Positions 46,129-58,569 of a DNA stretch of 64,000 bases are shown here, piece by piece. The position numbers and the translations under genes are program-made. The first letter of the stretch is position 1, and every line of letters begins with the position of its first letter. This DNA is from Bos javanicus (lineage: Eukaryota > Chordata > Mammalia > Artiodactyla > Bovidae), in NCBI RefSeq assembly GCF_032452875.1, contig NC_083878.1, positions 41,993,378 through 42,057,377 on the forward strand. The letters are read 5' to 3'. The notes beneath the pieces were generated by a model. That model was given only the letters and a program-made list of their open reading frames with translations. It had not been told where the DNA came from and ran no database searches.

Positions 46129-46139
46129 GTCTTTTATTT

Positions 46140-47022
46140 AATCCTTTGCTTTTTCTACTATTTTCTGTTTCCAATCTTTGTGCCAATGCTTAAAAAGATA
46201 CCCATCCTGCAACACATGAAAGACTTTTCACAATCATTAATTATGTTAAAATGCAGATGAACTAGGTAAAAAAATATCAACAATACTAGTTTTAAATGAA
46301 GACTATATTTTTTACCAATACATAATCTCAACAAAAATTTCATTACAATGCAACAGTTCTCCTTACTGGCCACTGCAAAGCTAGTTAGTATTTGTCTTTG
46401 TGGCATAAGCATTCTGGGATCTTAAAACTCAAAACTGTAAAATTATTAAATAGTCTTTATTGCAGCATGTCTTAATTCTCAATAAGTCTTTTTGATAACA
46501 GCTTTGTGCCCTGAGCTGAAGGCAATGTCAAGGTCAATTATTTCATTCAAGGCCCCTAATTAAGACTACTTTTTTGAGGTCAGGATAATGCATTACTTTA
46601 TTTTAATAGAGGGGAGATCAAAGCTCTACCTTAAATGTTCCTGAAGCAAAGCAATGCTGCTTTAACCTGGGTTACATTAACAAGGGCAAAAAATGGGTGA
46701 CTCATTTTAGAGCCCCACCCCCAACTTCACTGCAAAGACGGGATTCAGCTCAATAGAAAATAAGCTTGCATTAGCAAAGTCAGTTTACCCAGAAATGCAC
46801 CCATGGGCCACTTTAGATACTTCTGAAATCCTGAATTTCCATAGCTCTTGTGCAGTGGTTACTGTTGCTGTTTCAGTAAGACTATAATGGGAGGTGGACA
46901 CCCACAGATGTGCTTCATGGGATCCAAACACATTCAGCTTCTACAGTGTTTAAGAATCAAGGTATTTCCCATAAAATCTGGATTTCTGGATACAGAAAGA
47001 ATCAAAAGATCTAACAATGTTC
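46140..47022. other. unassigned, with candidate regulatory motifs
   Basis: A repeat-free stretch. It holds TCAAGGTCA (NR5A/ERR-type site) at 46528-46536 and TGACTCA (AP-1 site) at 46698-46704, among several TAATTA-like cores. No gene. Confidence 0.45.
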
Positions 47023-47035
47023 AGCCCATATTCTT

Positions 47036-47699
47036 TATTTTTTTTTTCTGTTGGTTTGGCCTTTTGTCTGTTTTGTTTCTAATTTCATTAAAGTAGTTAA
47101 TTTCTTCTGTCAAAGTGACTCAGTATTTTATATTTATATATATATATACACGCACACACATACATATATATATATATATACATGCACACATATATACATA
47201 TACATACATATATATATATATATTATTTTTCATATTCTTTTCCATTATGGTTTTTCATAGGATATTGCATGTAGTTCCCTGTGCTATATAGTATGATCTT
47301 GTTGTTTATCCATTCTGTGTATAATAGTTTTCATTTGTTAATCCCAAATGCCCAATACTTCCCTCCTCCACCTTCTCTCACCCTTGACAGCTGCAAGTCT
47401 GTTCTCCATGGCTATGAGTTGGTTCCTGCTTTGCAGATATGTTCATTTGGGTCATGTTTTAGATTTCACGTATAGTAGAGTGATGTTATATGGTTTCGTC
47501 TTTCTCTTTCTGACTTACTTCACTCAGTGTAATTTCTAGGTCCATCCGTGTTGCTGCAAATGATATGATTTCGTTCTTTTTTATGGCTGAGCAATAGTCC
47601 ATTGTATGTATGTACCACATTTTCCTTATCTATTTGTCTGTCGATTTATGTTGCTTCATATCTTAGCTACTGTAAATAGTGCCACTCTGAACCTGGGAG
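47036..47699 (-). mobile_element. L1 3' end with perfect 13 bp target-site duplication
   Basis: A T run at the left end is followed by an AT/CA microsatellite, then the L1 3' UTR ('gttccctgtgctatatagtatgatc') and ORF2 end ('tatggctgagcaatagtcc') in complement. The repeat agcccatattctt lies at 47023-47035 and 47700-47712. Confidence 0.95.
47133..47222 (+). repeat. (TA/CA)n compound microsatellite in L1 3' UTR
   Basis: About 90 bases alternating TATA and CACA blocks. It lies within the L1 boundaries, so it probably grew from the L1 3' UTR. Confidence 0.92.
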
Positions 47700-47712
47700 A
47701 GCCCATATTCTT

Positions 47713-50700
47713 GAATGGTAATAATTGACTAGACTAAGGAATGACAGCCTCCTTTAGATAGGATGTGCATTGAAATTTGTTACCATCCCAACTGCTCATT
47801 GCTGCAGAAAGTATAAACAGGCTGACATATTTTGTTTGGCTGATATAGTATCTATATTATTACTAATGTGTTTTTTAATTGTAATGCTTTGGGGCAGGAT
47901 TTAAATATGCACTTTCACAGGCTCAACATTTCTATTGCTGTATACCTGGCCAGATCCACATATTTATACTGCCAGCCTGGCATTGGTAGCAGCTCTTCCT
48001 ATGTTCTGTCCCATTTTCCTGCAGCCCACAGAAATTCCCCAGATGCTGAGGGAAACAGTTTCTAGCAGTCTCATAGCTGAAATCACTCCTCAAACAAATA
48101 TGTGCACTAAGCCTTGGGCTCAGGTTGCTTTCAGAGAAAACTAAAAGGACAGCATTTAAATGTATTCTATTGTGAGGGCATCCTAATAGTTACATACTAT
48201 GCAGATGGTTCATCAGGACTGTGAGGGCTCTGGAAGTGATGCCATAGAGGGAGAATGTGTAGGAACTATGCAGGGCAGACTTAAAATAAGTCTGATACCT
48301 GTAGTCAAATTTCGGGGAAATATCCTATGAAAAGAGATAAAATGAACAGGTTAAGCTCCAGAAGGCAAGATTAAGACTTGGAAATTGGACCTAGCCAGAT
48401 AAGTTCAATATAAGGACACAATTTTAACCTCTAGAGCACACTTAAACAAAACAGGCTGCTTTGTGCCAAGGTTCACATTTTCTTTCAGAGATTTCAAGTA
48501 AATTCCCGTATTTTACACAGATCCTTGTAATCCACGTTGCTAACACACATTTATTTAATGTCACAAACATGGGGTTATGTACAGGGGAATCTTGCTGTTT
48601 ATCAGGTTGCGTAGCTGTTCAGATGTTTCTTTGGAGGTTGGTGAATGGGAAAAGAAAGAGAGAAAGCTGGCATTTGGTGATGAGAGCAGTCATTCCCCCA
48701 CCATTATAGGGATATAATTTAGCACCCCTATAAAACCTAGGGATGCCTCAAATCAAAATGCATTTTTCTCTTCACACTGAGAATCTCTTAAGTGCACAGG
48801 AACGCATAAGATCGGGTGAATTATCTATTATCTGAAAGATATTTATGATGCCTAAGGTGGGAGAGCATGACTCATATCTGCTCCTCACAGGAACTCAACA
48901 TGATAGTAAGCCAGCAGAGAGGAAATAGCTGAAATATTTGGAAGAACAAACCCTCCCTGCCAGAGGTTACTGTGAATTCAAGTGTTTTCCACTTCTGCCC
49001 TTCTTAAAAGCTACAAAGCAATAGGGTAGTCAAATTAATGAAGTATTGTAATAGAAATGGAAAGATTACAGCGTGCTGAAGAGTGGAATACAGTTTTGTT
49101 CTTAAGAGCCATGATAGGAAAGAAGCACTTTGATGTAAGAGGCTGGCTGGAGGGGCTATTCAACTTCAGTGTCACCAAAAAAAGACAAAAAAAAATCAGA
49201 ATGGATTAGCATGATTTTGTTATCATTCCAGATATGATAATACATGAGAAAATAGACATTATTTGGTTATAATTCAATAGAGAGCTTCTGATAAATGTAA
49301 GCTATAAGAGTAGGGCTCTATCCAGTGTACATTTTATCAGAGCCTACTGTGTGGATTGAATTACAGCTTCCATAACGGCCAGTAGCCCTCCCATTTATGT
49401 TTATGGATTCCAGCCCATCCAACAAAAGTAAAAATTAAATGGAAATTCATTACCAGAAAGCTCAAAAGTCCTGATGGAACTCCCAAAGTGACGGTGGTCA
49501 ACGTTCAGGGAGGTAGCAAGTCTAATTGCTCTTAAGCCAGTGTCACACAGTGCAACTTTTGTACTCTCACAAGAACTTCACTCCAGATGTTAAGATCCTT
49601 CAACTTGAGATTGAAAGTGGTAGCTCTTTGAGGATAGATACAATAAAGTGTGAAGAATCACTCGCATTATTCCCCCAGTGTCTAGGTTCTTAAAATGATA
49701 CAATCACTACAACAGGAGACCTGATGCCATCGTAGTCTATGTCCTCAGCCTGCCCTGGTGCTGTCTCTAACAGAGGATACTGGCTTCAATCCCTGTGCTT
49801 TTGTGGGTGGGCCGCAGCAGCAGGTGATTTTCTAAATGACATGCTATTTCCTGTTCTCCTTCTTGTGTAAGTTGATTTCGCAGGGATTTTCTTTTGATGA
49901 TACTAATTCCACCAAAGATAATTAGGGAATGAGGAAGTCTGCTTCTGTATTTGTGCCTTTGGGATGTACAGATTTATTTAGCATCTGAGGGAAAATGAAC
50001 TTCAGTCAGTGAGAGAAGAGAGGACCATTTATTTTGGAAACAGAAATGAATGCTGCTTAGGCTTTGGAGTCACCTGCAGAAACAAATCTTTTTATTACGA
50101 CCCTTCTGGTGATACAAACATGCCATTATTTCTTTACTATTTCCTGCTCAGATACAGCCAGCCAATGAAATGGGTTGATATTTGTAAAAAGAAACTGATT
50201 TTTCAATTATCAAACTCTCCAAGCTGCTGGTGGTGCTGTTGATGGATGTCACTCTCAATTATTAACGTTTCAATGTTTCACATTTAACATATTTCCTGAA
50301 AAAAAAAAGATTAGAAAATAATAATAATTCAACAGCCCACCCTGCTTTTTGGATGATGTCTTGCCTGAAACTTTCTGATTAAAACCAAATGTGTCTGTGG
50401 TTATTGTAAGATGTTCCATATAGTAAGACTGACAGTTTGTTTTGAAGGTTTTAGGAGAGGACAAGTGGCATTACAATACTCACAGAAATGCAGTGTTTTA
50501 GTGAGGGAAATGATCAGTCAGTCCCAGCAACATCCCCATGTCTTAATTATATATATATATATATTAGATGGAAAAGTCCTTAAAAATAATTACTACGCTA
50601 CTCCGTACATGTGCTGTGGTCCCACAACTTCATGAGGAATATGGTAGGCTATTACTATGTATTTTTAGGTTTTAGATTATTTTTTAAGTTGCCAATTAGG

Positions 50701-51577
50701 ACTGGAAAATATAATCCCTTAGCTTCTAGAGATTTTGCAATAAGCATTTTAATGTAGCAAAAATTTTACAGTAACACTTAACCTTCAGTAGTGAATGTGA
50801 CTTGTAAAATAGAAAAGAATCCATAATGTATTGGAAGGCAATTGTTCAACATTGTATGGTTATGGAATTGGGATAACATCAACAAAGTCTGCCCAACAGA
50901 CCAGATATGATGATGTTTGACAAACTTGTTGATACTGCAGCCCTTCTAAGTTCACATCAATAATAGCAATGAGTTTTATTGAGGACGTGGGTCTGAGAAA
51001 GAAGTTGAAATTAATATGTAGACAGAGAGGCTTCAGAGTAAAGTCAATTATCTTTTAGGTGACTAGGGTACTTTGCATACACAAATTAAATATTATAAGT
51101 AACTGAGAATTAATTTTATACTGGAATCAATTCTGAATACCTTACTCTCACACACCTGTGATAGTATTGGGATATTTTTCATAACAGAAAATTAACAAAA
51201 TGAGTCATTTTCTTAATTTTAAAGCTGATAGAGAATCCAGTTATATGGAAAGAAGAAAAGGCAAAGGATATGAAAGAGAAAAGAAAATAGTTACAATTTT
51301 AAAAGCATGTTGAAAGCTATATCCTTGCATACGACAGAAAAGCACATTTTTTTCCAAAAAAGAAAATAGCTATCATCATATTTGATACTTAAAACATTAT
51401 TATAGTATCTATAAACAAGTATATAGCGTTATAATAAAAGAAATATGTGTAAGCTCATTACCTGATTTAAAAACTAAACTATTAACCATTTCATTGTTTC
51501 TGTGTTAGGGTTTTCATCTTATTCCACAGTATTCCCACTATTCTGAATTTTATGTTGATTATTCCCTTGCTTAAAAA
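47713..51577. other. repeat-poor 3.9 kb, candidate conserved non-coding DNA
   Basis: No SINE, LINE or LTR is recognised over almost 4 kb, in a window where insertions are otherwise frequent. Only a short (AT)n at about 50548-50566 stands out. Open frames are short. No splice-flanked exon is evident. Confidence 0.5.
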
Positions 51578-51591
51578 AATAATCCTAATCC

Positions 51592-51730
51592 AGGAAGGTT
51601 CGAGAGGGAGGGGATATATGTATACCTATGGCTGATTCACTTTGAGGTTTGACAGAAAACAACAAAATTCTGTAAAGAGATTATCCTTCAATTAAAATAT
51701 AAATAAATTTAAAAACAAATAAGCAAACAA
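51592..51730 (+). mobile_element. ruminant L1 3' end
   Basis: 'gggaggggatatatgtatacctatggctgattc' to the A-rich tail. The imperfect repeat aatRRtcYtaatcc type lies at 51578-51591 and 51731-51744 (12 of 14 matching). Confidence 0.85.
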
Positions 51731-51949
51731 AATAGTCTTAATCCATATGCATACAATACATATGCATAAAATGCTATACTATAACCTATTGTTTTGAGCT
51801 TTACAAAAATAGTAGTGTTTGATATAATCTATTATGATTTTTATTAGTAAATTTTTTTAAGATTCATCCCATTATAGGGTACAGCTGTTTTTTCATTTTT
51901 ATTACTATATAATGTTCCATTGTGTGTATATATCACATGTGGTTTATTT

Positions 51950-52335
51950 ATTAGATTGGTCTGCTAGGCTGCCATAACAAAATATCATAGACTGATTGGC
52001 TTAAACAATAGGACTTTATTTTCTCACCGTGCTGAAGTCTAGAAGTCCAAATTAAAGGTGCTAGCAGAGCTGGTTTCCAGCAAGGCCTCTCTTCCTAGCT
52101 TGCAGCCACTTGCTTTCTCTCTCTGCCCTCATGTGGTCTTTCTTCTGTAGATATGTACCACTCACTCTTGTTATCTCTTCCTCTTTTAAGGACACTAGTC
52201 CTATTGGATTAGGGTCTCACCTCTGTGACTTAACCTTAAGAACTTCCTTAAATATTTTGTCTCCAAGTACAGCCATGTTGAGAGTTAGGGCTTCAACATA
52301 GGGATTTAAGGGGGTACAGTTCAGTCTATAATATA
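51950..52335 (-). mobile_element. MLT1-like (ERVL-MaLR) solitary LTR, ancient
   Basis: 'gctaggctgccataacaaaatatcatag', 'aagtctagaagtccaaatt', 'ctcttttaaggacactagtcc' and 'gagagttagggcttcaacatag' appear in the order of a MaLR LTR in complement. It is a non-coding solitary LTR with no retroviral genes next to it. The exact subfamily is uncertain. Confidence 0.8.
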
Positions 52336-52585
52336 TATTATCCTAGGATTGTTCCTATTTTTCTCCTATAATCAGTGCTTCTGTGAACATTCTTGTATTA
52401 GATTTCCTGAAACTCATGAGCAGGAGTTTCTTTAAATTACATAAGTAGAAGAAGAATTGCTGATTCTTAAGTCTTGTAAATGTTCAAAATCACAAACTGG
52501 CACCAAATCACTTCCCAACATGATTGTATGAAGTTTGACTCCCACTAGAAGTGTCTGTGTATCCTCACAGGTCCACATACTTAAA

Positions 52586-52640
52586 GTCAGTTCAGTTCAG
52601 TTCAGTCACTCAGTCATGTCCGACTCTTTACGACCCCATG
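52586..52640 (-). mobile_element. BovB 3' stub, about 55 bp
   Basis: 'cagttcagttcagttcagtcactcagtcatg' then 'tccgactctttacgaccccatgaattg'. It lies inside the old L1. Confidence 0.85.
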
Positions 52641-53195
52641 AATTGATTATCAAACATCTCAAATGTACCTTATTAAAGTCTTTAATATCATTCCCTTAAT
52701 TACAAAGGATTCTGATAGTTTTTCATTTGTTTATTCACAATTTGTGTCCTATATTTTGGTACAATTTCTATTCTATCTTATTTTCCATTTTTCTATAAGA
52801 TTTTATCTTTAAAAAATCTATTAGTAGACAGTTTATGTGCATTTTGGATACAGAATCTTTAATGACATATGTTCTTATAGTTTGTATTTTGTCATATCAT
52901 TCACTTTTGATGAGCCTAAGTTTCAAATTTTAATGAAGGTTAACTCATCAGTTTTCCTCTAAGCTTACTACTTTTTGTGTTTTGTTCAATATTATTTCTT
53001 GCTCTCAAGATCATAAAGATATTCTCCATGTGTTGCTTTAAATCCTAAGCCCTTTATCTCAACCTCACTGTAAAAAAAAAAAAAAATAGACTTTACAAAA
53101 TCCTTCACCAATGTATATACTAAATATTCTAGGTAAATTGGTGATTTGAGTTATAAATTCCTTTGTCCCATTTTATTAATACCTAGTGCATGCAA

Positions 53196-53471
53196 TGGAA
53201 AAGGCAATGGCACCCCACTCCAGTACTCTTGCCTGGAAAATTCCATGGACGGAGGAGCCTGGTAGGCTGCAGTCCATGGGGTCGCTAAGAGTCAGACACG
53301 ACTGTGCAACTTCACTTTCAGTTTTCACTTTCATGCATTGGAGAAGCAAATGGCAACCCACTCCAGTGTTCCTGCCTAGAGAATCCCAGGGGTGGCGGAA
53401 CCTGGTGGGCTGCCGTCTATGGGGTCACACAGAGTCAGACATGACTGAAGAGATGCAGCAGCAGCAGCAGC
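53196..53471 (+). mobile_element. Bov-A2 SINE with target-site duplication
   Basis: A two-unit copy with a CAG-rich tail. The repeat agtgcRtgcaa lies at 53185-53195 and 53472-53482 (one mismatch, a CpG-type change). Confidence 0.93.
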
Positions 53472-53482
53472 AGTGCGTGCAA

Positions 53483-53697
53483 GGGCTTCCCAGGTGGCAC
53501 TAGTGGTAAAGAACCTACCTGCCAATGCAGAAGTGATGTGGGTTCGATCCCTGGGTGAGGAATAACCCCAGGAGGATGGCATGTCAACTCACTCCAGTAT
53601 TCTTTCTTGGAGAATCCCATGGACAGAGGAACCTGGTGGGCTACAGTCCATAAGGTTGCAAAAAGCTGGACATGACTGAAGCGACTTAGCACGCACG
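53483..53697 (+). mobile_element. Bov-tA SINE directly behind Bov-A2
   Basis: 'gggcttcccaggtggcactag' to 'actgaagcgacttagcacg'. It has an intact B box ('gtgggttcgatccc'). It begins at the base after the duplication of the preceding Bov-A2. Confidence 0.9.
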
Positions 53698-54605
53698 TAC
53701 ACACAGACTCCATGCAAAGGACCGAAAAAGAGAACAAAACTACATAAATTAAATATGGTCCTTGTTCTCAAGATGCTTGAAGTCTTTCCTAGAAAACAAA
53801 TTGTATAGCAGAATAACATTAGCACATGGTATTAGGATTATAAGAGAAAGGCACTGGGATCCCTGAAGTCCTTTAAAATAATTTAATACTAAAAATTACT
53901 AGATTCTTATTATATGCAAGGATAATATCAATTATTGTTTTAAAACTGCATGAAATTGTTCCTCTACTGGTGTATTTTTAAAATGTCAAAACCAAATGGA
54001 AGCTTGGAAAAACATTTCTCAGTTGCCCTGGAAGATCCTGGTCAGCAAGGTGTACAATGGGATTTGATCTCAAGTAGCCTGGCCCTGGAGGTCTTCCCCA
54101 GGTAACCTCCTCATCCTTATTGAGGGAACAGCTAGAGCAAGATTAGACATAACAGAAGAATTAACTTAGGCTACAGCATTGGGAACTGACCTTCAAGGCT
54201 GCAGAAGATTTTAGAAGGCAGAGAAGAGGGACTGTATTAAAAATAAAATCAGGGAGGTGGTAAGGTACATGCTCTATTTTGGAGACAGCAAGTGGCACAT
54301 AGTGATAAGCTGTACCCTTTTTAGAGAGGCTGGAAATATAGGTTCATGAGTGAAAGGAAAGGGAATATTATTGTAAAGAAACAACTCTGGTCTACAGAGC
54401 CTCCACCTCCCTTAAGCCTCTCTCCCTTCTGCACTCTCACCTGGCTCCAGTCACTCTGGCTTCTCTGCTGCTTGTGAACAGGCTCAGCATAGCCTTGCTT
54501 CAGGACAATGCATTTGCTTTTCACTTTTTATGAATGCTCTTCCCCCTTGGCCTGGCATCTTCTTTCCTTTTACTTGAGTTTATACTAACGTGGAACCAAT
54601 TCACG
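53698..54605. other. unassigned spacer
   Basis: About 0.9 kb without recognisable repeats or genes. Confidence 0.5.
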
Positions 54606-54805
54606 GGAACAGACCCTGATGCTGGGAAAGTTTGAAGGCAGGAGGAGAAGGGGGCCACAAAGGTTGAAATGGTTGGATGGCATCACTGACTCTATGGACA
54701 TAAGTTTGAGCTAACTCTGGGAGATAGTGAAGGATAGGGAAGCCTGGAGTACTGCAGTCCTTTGGGATGCAAGGAGTTGGACACGACTTAGGGACTAAAC
54801 AACAA
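54606..54805 (+). mobile_element. old BovB 3' end with (CAA)n tail
   Basis: 'cagaccctgatgctgggaaag' through 'gggaagcctggagtactgcag' and 'ggacacgacttagggactaaacaacaacac'. It is more diverged than the other copies and has a CAA rather than GAACT tail. Confidence 0.85.
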
Positions 54806-55261
54806 CACCACTAGCATGGTGCTCATTACAGAGGCTTTCGCTAACTCTCTTGTCTAAAGCAGCAAATCCTCTCCCTCTGTTTTCTTTTCTCTGCATTTTC
54901 TTTCTTCAAAGCACTTGCCACCACCCAAGCTTGTGTCAGATCACCATTTCCTTACTTTCTATCCCTGGGCAAGAACTCTGGACAATTTTTAGCCTTGTAA
55001 AAGCCCCAGTTCCTAAACTGTGCTTCATATATAATGTGTAGTCCACAAATATTTGTCATGTAGATGAAATAAAAGAATGAATGATGAATGAACCATTGAA
55101 TGAATAAATGATGGGCATTAGGGCACCATCAGAGGTTTTGTAGGTTAGGACATGAACCCTCTTTTATAAATAGTCTTTGGCAGCTATGTAAAAGAGGAAT
55201 AGGAGAGACAAGATGAAGAAAATAGGGAGAACAATTATTAAACTTTTACAAGAGCAGAGTG
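54806..55261. other. unassigned, with an L2-like end
   Basis: 55030-55112 ends in a (GAATGAATGA) tail typical of L2 3' ends. The rest is not assigned. Confidence 0.5.
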
Positions 55262-55470
55262 GAGCCTAGTAATTCAGAGCTTCATTTCTGGCATCAGACT
55301 GTCAGGGTTTAAATCTCAGCTCTAAGATCTGGCTGAATAACTTTGGGAACATCCCAGAATTTCTGCCTTTCTCTTTGTCTATAAAATGGGGATAACTCTT
55401 GAACTGTTGGAAGCCTTAAATGAGATAATGAATTGCTTATGATAGTGATTCATTAAATATAATGGTCTTC
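55262..55470 (+). repeat. MIR SINE, nearly full length
   Basis: 'catcagactgtcagggtttaaatc', 'tggctgaataactttggg' and 'tctataaaatggggataac' are in MIR order. Confidence 0.85.
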
Positions 55471-57189
55471 AGCAATAATATGCACTTAAGCCAGGGCAGC
55501 ATCAGTAGGAATTGAAGGAAGAAATAAATCAAGAGATGTTGAATAGGTAGGATGATCAAGACTTAGGCATTTCCTTTTTATATTATCCAAAGACTCGTAC
55601 TTCTGTGTGATTAGAGATTGGCAATAACTTTAAGCAAGACCCAGAATGCAAGTAAAGGATGCAACTTTGAGTCCTCAGAAGGTAGGGAATAGGAAGTAGC
55701 AGGAATCATAAGTTTTGTTGTGAAATGTTTGAGTTTATACGAACGTATTTTACATGGGGATATTTAACAGAGTTGAAATATACATGAAGGAGGGGATGAC
55801 AAAGTTTTAAGAGTTTTTTTTTTTCTTCTTCAAGAAGATTTACAGTAAATTTTCTTAAATAGTTCCTTTTCCTTTGTATTTAAAATATAGTTTACTTAAC
55901 CTGAATATTTCTATCTCTCTAAGACTTATTTATACAACAAGGATTTCACAGATTCTACCTACTGAATTTCTTGAGTAAGTCCAAAGCTTAATAGAACTAA
56001 ATAATGATCCAGTCCCCACTCCCAAACCTACCTTTGTACCTGTTCCCAACCTTTCACTGTACTGAGGAACTGGGAAAGGATTCTCAAACTCCATGTGAAT
56101 CTGAAGACTTGATTCAAATGTATTATAGAGCTGAATAAAATAGATGTTAAGGGACTCCCCAAAGGGCTTTGACCAACCCTCCAATTTGCAAACCAGAAAG
56201 CTCCTGTTTACTATCCTCAATTTTAACCACACACATTCCTACTCAGAGGAAACAGCATGCCCAAAACCAGTAAAAGAGCAAAAAGAGATAGTTAGAAATC
56301 TGTAATAAATGTATGTAAGTGAGACAGAAAATTAGAAAATGGCCACCTGCCAGCAGCCACATAAATTTTGGAGGAAATGCATTTTCTACTGGGATGCTTT
56401 ATCATAGGAATTGCAAATATTTATTAAAAGTATTAAAATAGTCAGAATGTTAAATGTTTCCTCCAGTGGTGAAATTTCACATTGCCACATTAGAAGATGG
56501 GATATTCTGATACAGCATTTGTTAAAATGACTTCATTTTATTAGTCTGTCATCCACAATAAATGGGCAGGTACCTTTAAAATAAGATATATTGAAGATAA
56601 AAGAGATTTGGGGGAGGGGCAGTGTTTCATTGTGTGAATGTGGCTTTGACTACACAAGTATATAAATCTGGCAACCTTTCCCAAATGATACCAACAAGAT
56701 TTTATTATTGTTTGATATAAAGTTTGCTGGATTTTGTTATCACATGAAAATTAAGAGTAGTATTTACCATTAACTTCCTTTTCTCTCTCATGCAAGATAT
56801 ACCCGATAACAATTTGAATAGTTAGTCCTTTATGGGTTCTCGTATGCAATAACAGACATATCCAAGTGAAGATGCAAAACTAGACTCCCAGTGAACTGAA
56901 GATGGAAGGAGGTGGCTGCTTCATTGCAGAAGGATAATAGAGATGACAGCTGGAGCACATCATCACTGAGTGGCACTAAGTTGAAGAGTGACAGGATGAG
57001 CTGGACAGATTACCTCCCTAAGAGGCTTGTGCTTCATGTGAGGCGCTAACCTAATAAAGATCTTATGCCATCACCTGGCAAAAATAGAAAGAGCCTTTCC
57101 CCATCTTAAGCCACTCTATTATATAAGTCAGAACAGCTTCCTGGATTCATCCCATGAAAAGGTTGGGGGCACTGAGGGAATCTTGTTGC
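55471..57189. other. unassigned 1.7 kb
   Basis: No recognisable gene or young repeat. A frame at 56232-55930 minus (100 residues) lacks any motif. Confidence 0.5.
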
Positions 57190-58187
57190 TGTTGTTTAGT
57201 TGCTCAGTTGTGTCCTATTCTTTGTGACTCCATGCACTGCAGCATGGCAGGCTTCCCTGTCCTTCACCATCTCCCAGAGTTTGCTCAAACTCATGTCCGT
57301 TGAGTCAGTGGTGCAATCGAAACAACTCATCCTCTGTCGTCCCCTTCTCTTCCTGCCCTCAATATTTCCCAGCATCAGGGTCTTTTCCAATAAGTCGGCT
57401 CTTCACATCAGGTGGCCAAAGTATTGGAGCTTCAGCTTCATCATAAATCCTTATGATTAATTTTCAGGGTTGATTTCCTTTAGGACTGACAGGTTGGGTC
57501 TCCTAGCTGCCCAGGGGACTCTCAAGAGTCTTCTCCAGCACCACAGTTTGAAAGCATCAATTCTTTGGTGCTCAGCCTTCTTTATGGTCCAACTCTCACA
57601 TCCATACATGACTACTGGAATACCATAGCTTTGACTAGATGCAGCTTTGTCAGCAAAGTGATGTCTCTGCTTTTTAATATGCTGTCTGTGTTTGTCATAG
57701 CTTTTCTTCCAAGGAGCAAATATCTTTTAATTTCATGGCTGCAGTCACCATCGGCAATGGTTTTGGAGCCTAAGAAAATAAAGTCTGCCACTGTTTCCAA
57801 TTTTTTCCCCACCTGTTTGCCATGAGGTGATGGGATGAGATGCCATGATTTTAGTATTTTGAATGTTGAGTTTTAAGCCAGCTTTTTCACTTCTCTTTCA
57901 CTGTCATGCATTCTGCCATTAGGGTGGTATCATCTGCATAATGAGGTTATTGATATTTCTCCTGGCAATCTTGATTCCAACTTGAGCTTCATCTAGCCTG
58001 GCATTTCACATTATATACTCTTAATATAAGTTAAATATGTAGGGTGACTATGTACAGCCTTTACATACTCCTTTTCCAATTTTGAACCAGTCCTTTGTTT
58101 CATGTCCGGTTCTAACTGTTGCTTTTGGACCTGCATACAGGTTTTTCAGGAGTCGGGTAAGGTAGTCTGGTATTCCTTGCTCTTTAA

Positions 58188-58423
58188 CATGGAAACTTAC
58201 ATTACCATATGTAAAATAGATAGCCAATGGACATTTGCTGTATGTCTCAGGGAACTCAAACAGGGGCTCTGTAACCTAGAGGGATAGGAAGGGGAAGGAG
58301 ATGGGAGGGAGGGGACATATGTACACCTATGGCTGATTCATGTTGATGTTTGACAGAAACAACAAAATTCTCTAAAGCAATTATCCTTCAGTTAAAAAAT
58401 AAATAAATTGAAAAAAAAAAAAG
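58188..58423 (+). mobile_element. ruminant L1 3' end inserted in the outer BovB
   Basis: 'cagggaactcaaacaggggctctg', 'gggaggggacatatgtacacctatggctg' and an A run at 58411-58423. Same type as 51592-51730. Confidence 0.86.
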
Positions 58424-58569
58424 AATTTTCCACAGTTTGTTGTGATCTGTACAGTCAAAGGCTTTAGTGTAGTCAACGAAAAAGATGTAGATGTTTTTCT
58501 GGAATTCCCTTCTTTTTCTATGATCCACTGAATGTTGGCAATTTGATCTCTATTTCCTCTGCCTTTTCT

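Larger units (their letters stand above)
51850..53075 (-). mobile_element. old L1M ORF2 relic, interrupted
   Basis: 51887-51949 ('ttactatataatgttccattgtgtgtata'), 52343-52580 ('caaatcacttcccaacatgattgtatg', 'gactcccactagaagtg') and 52641-53060 follow L1 ORF2 in complement. The LTR at 51950-52335 and a BovB stub interrupt it. Confidence 0.72.

Noticed and set aside
47051..47260. 69-codon frame rich in Tyr, Ile and Thr-His
   Set aside because: It is a translation of the TA/CA microsatellite in the L1 3' UTR.
53435..53737. 100-codon minus frame
   Set aside because: An antisense reading of a Bov-tA, not a gene.
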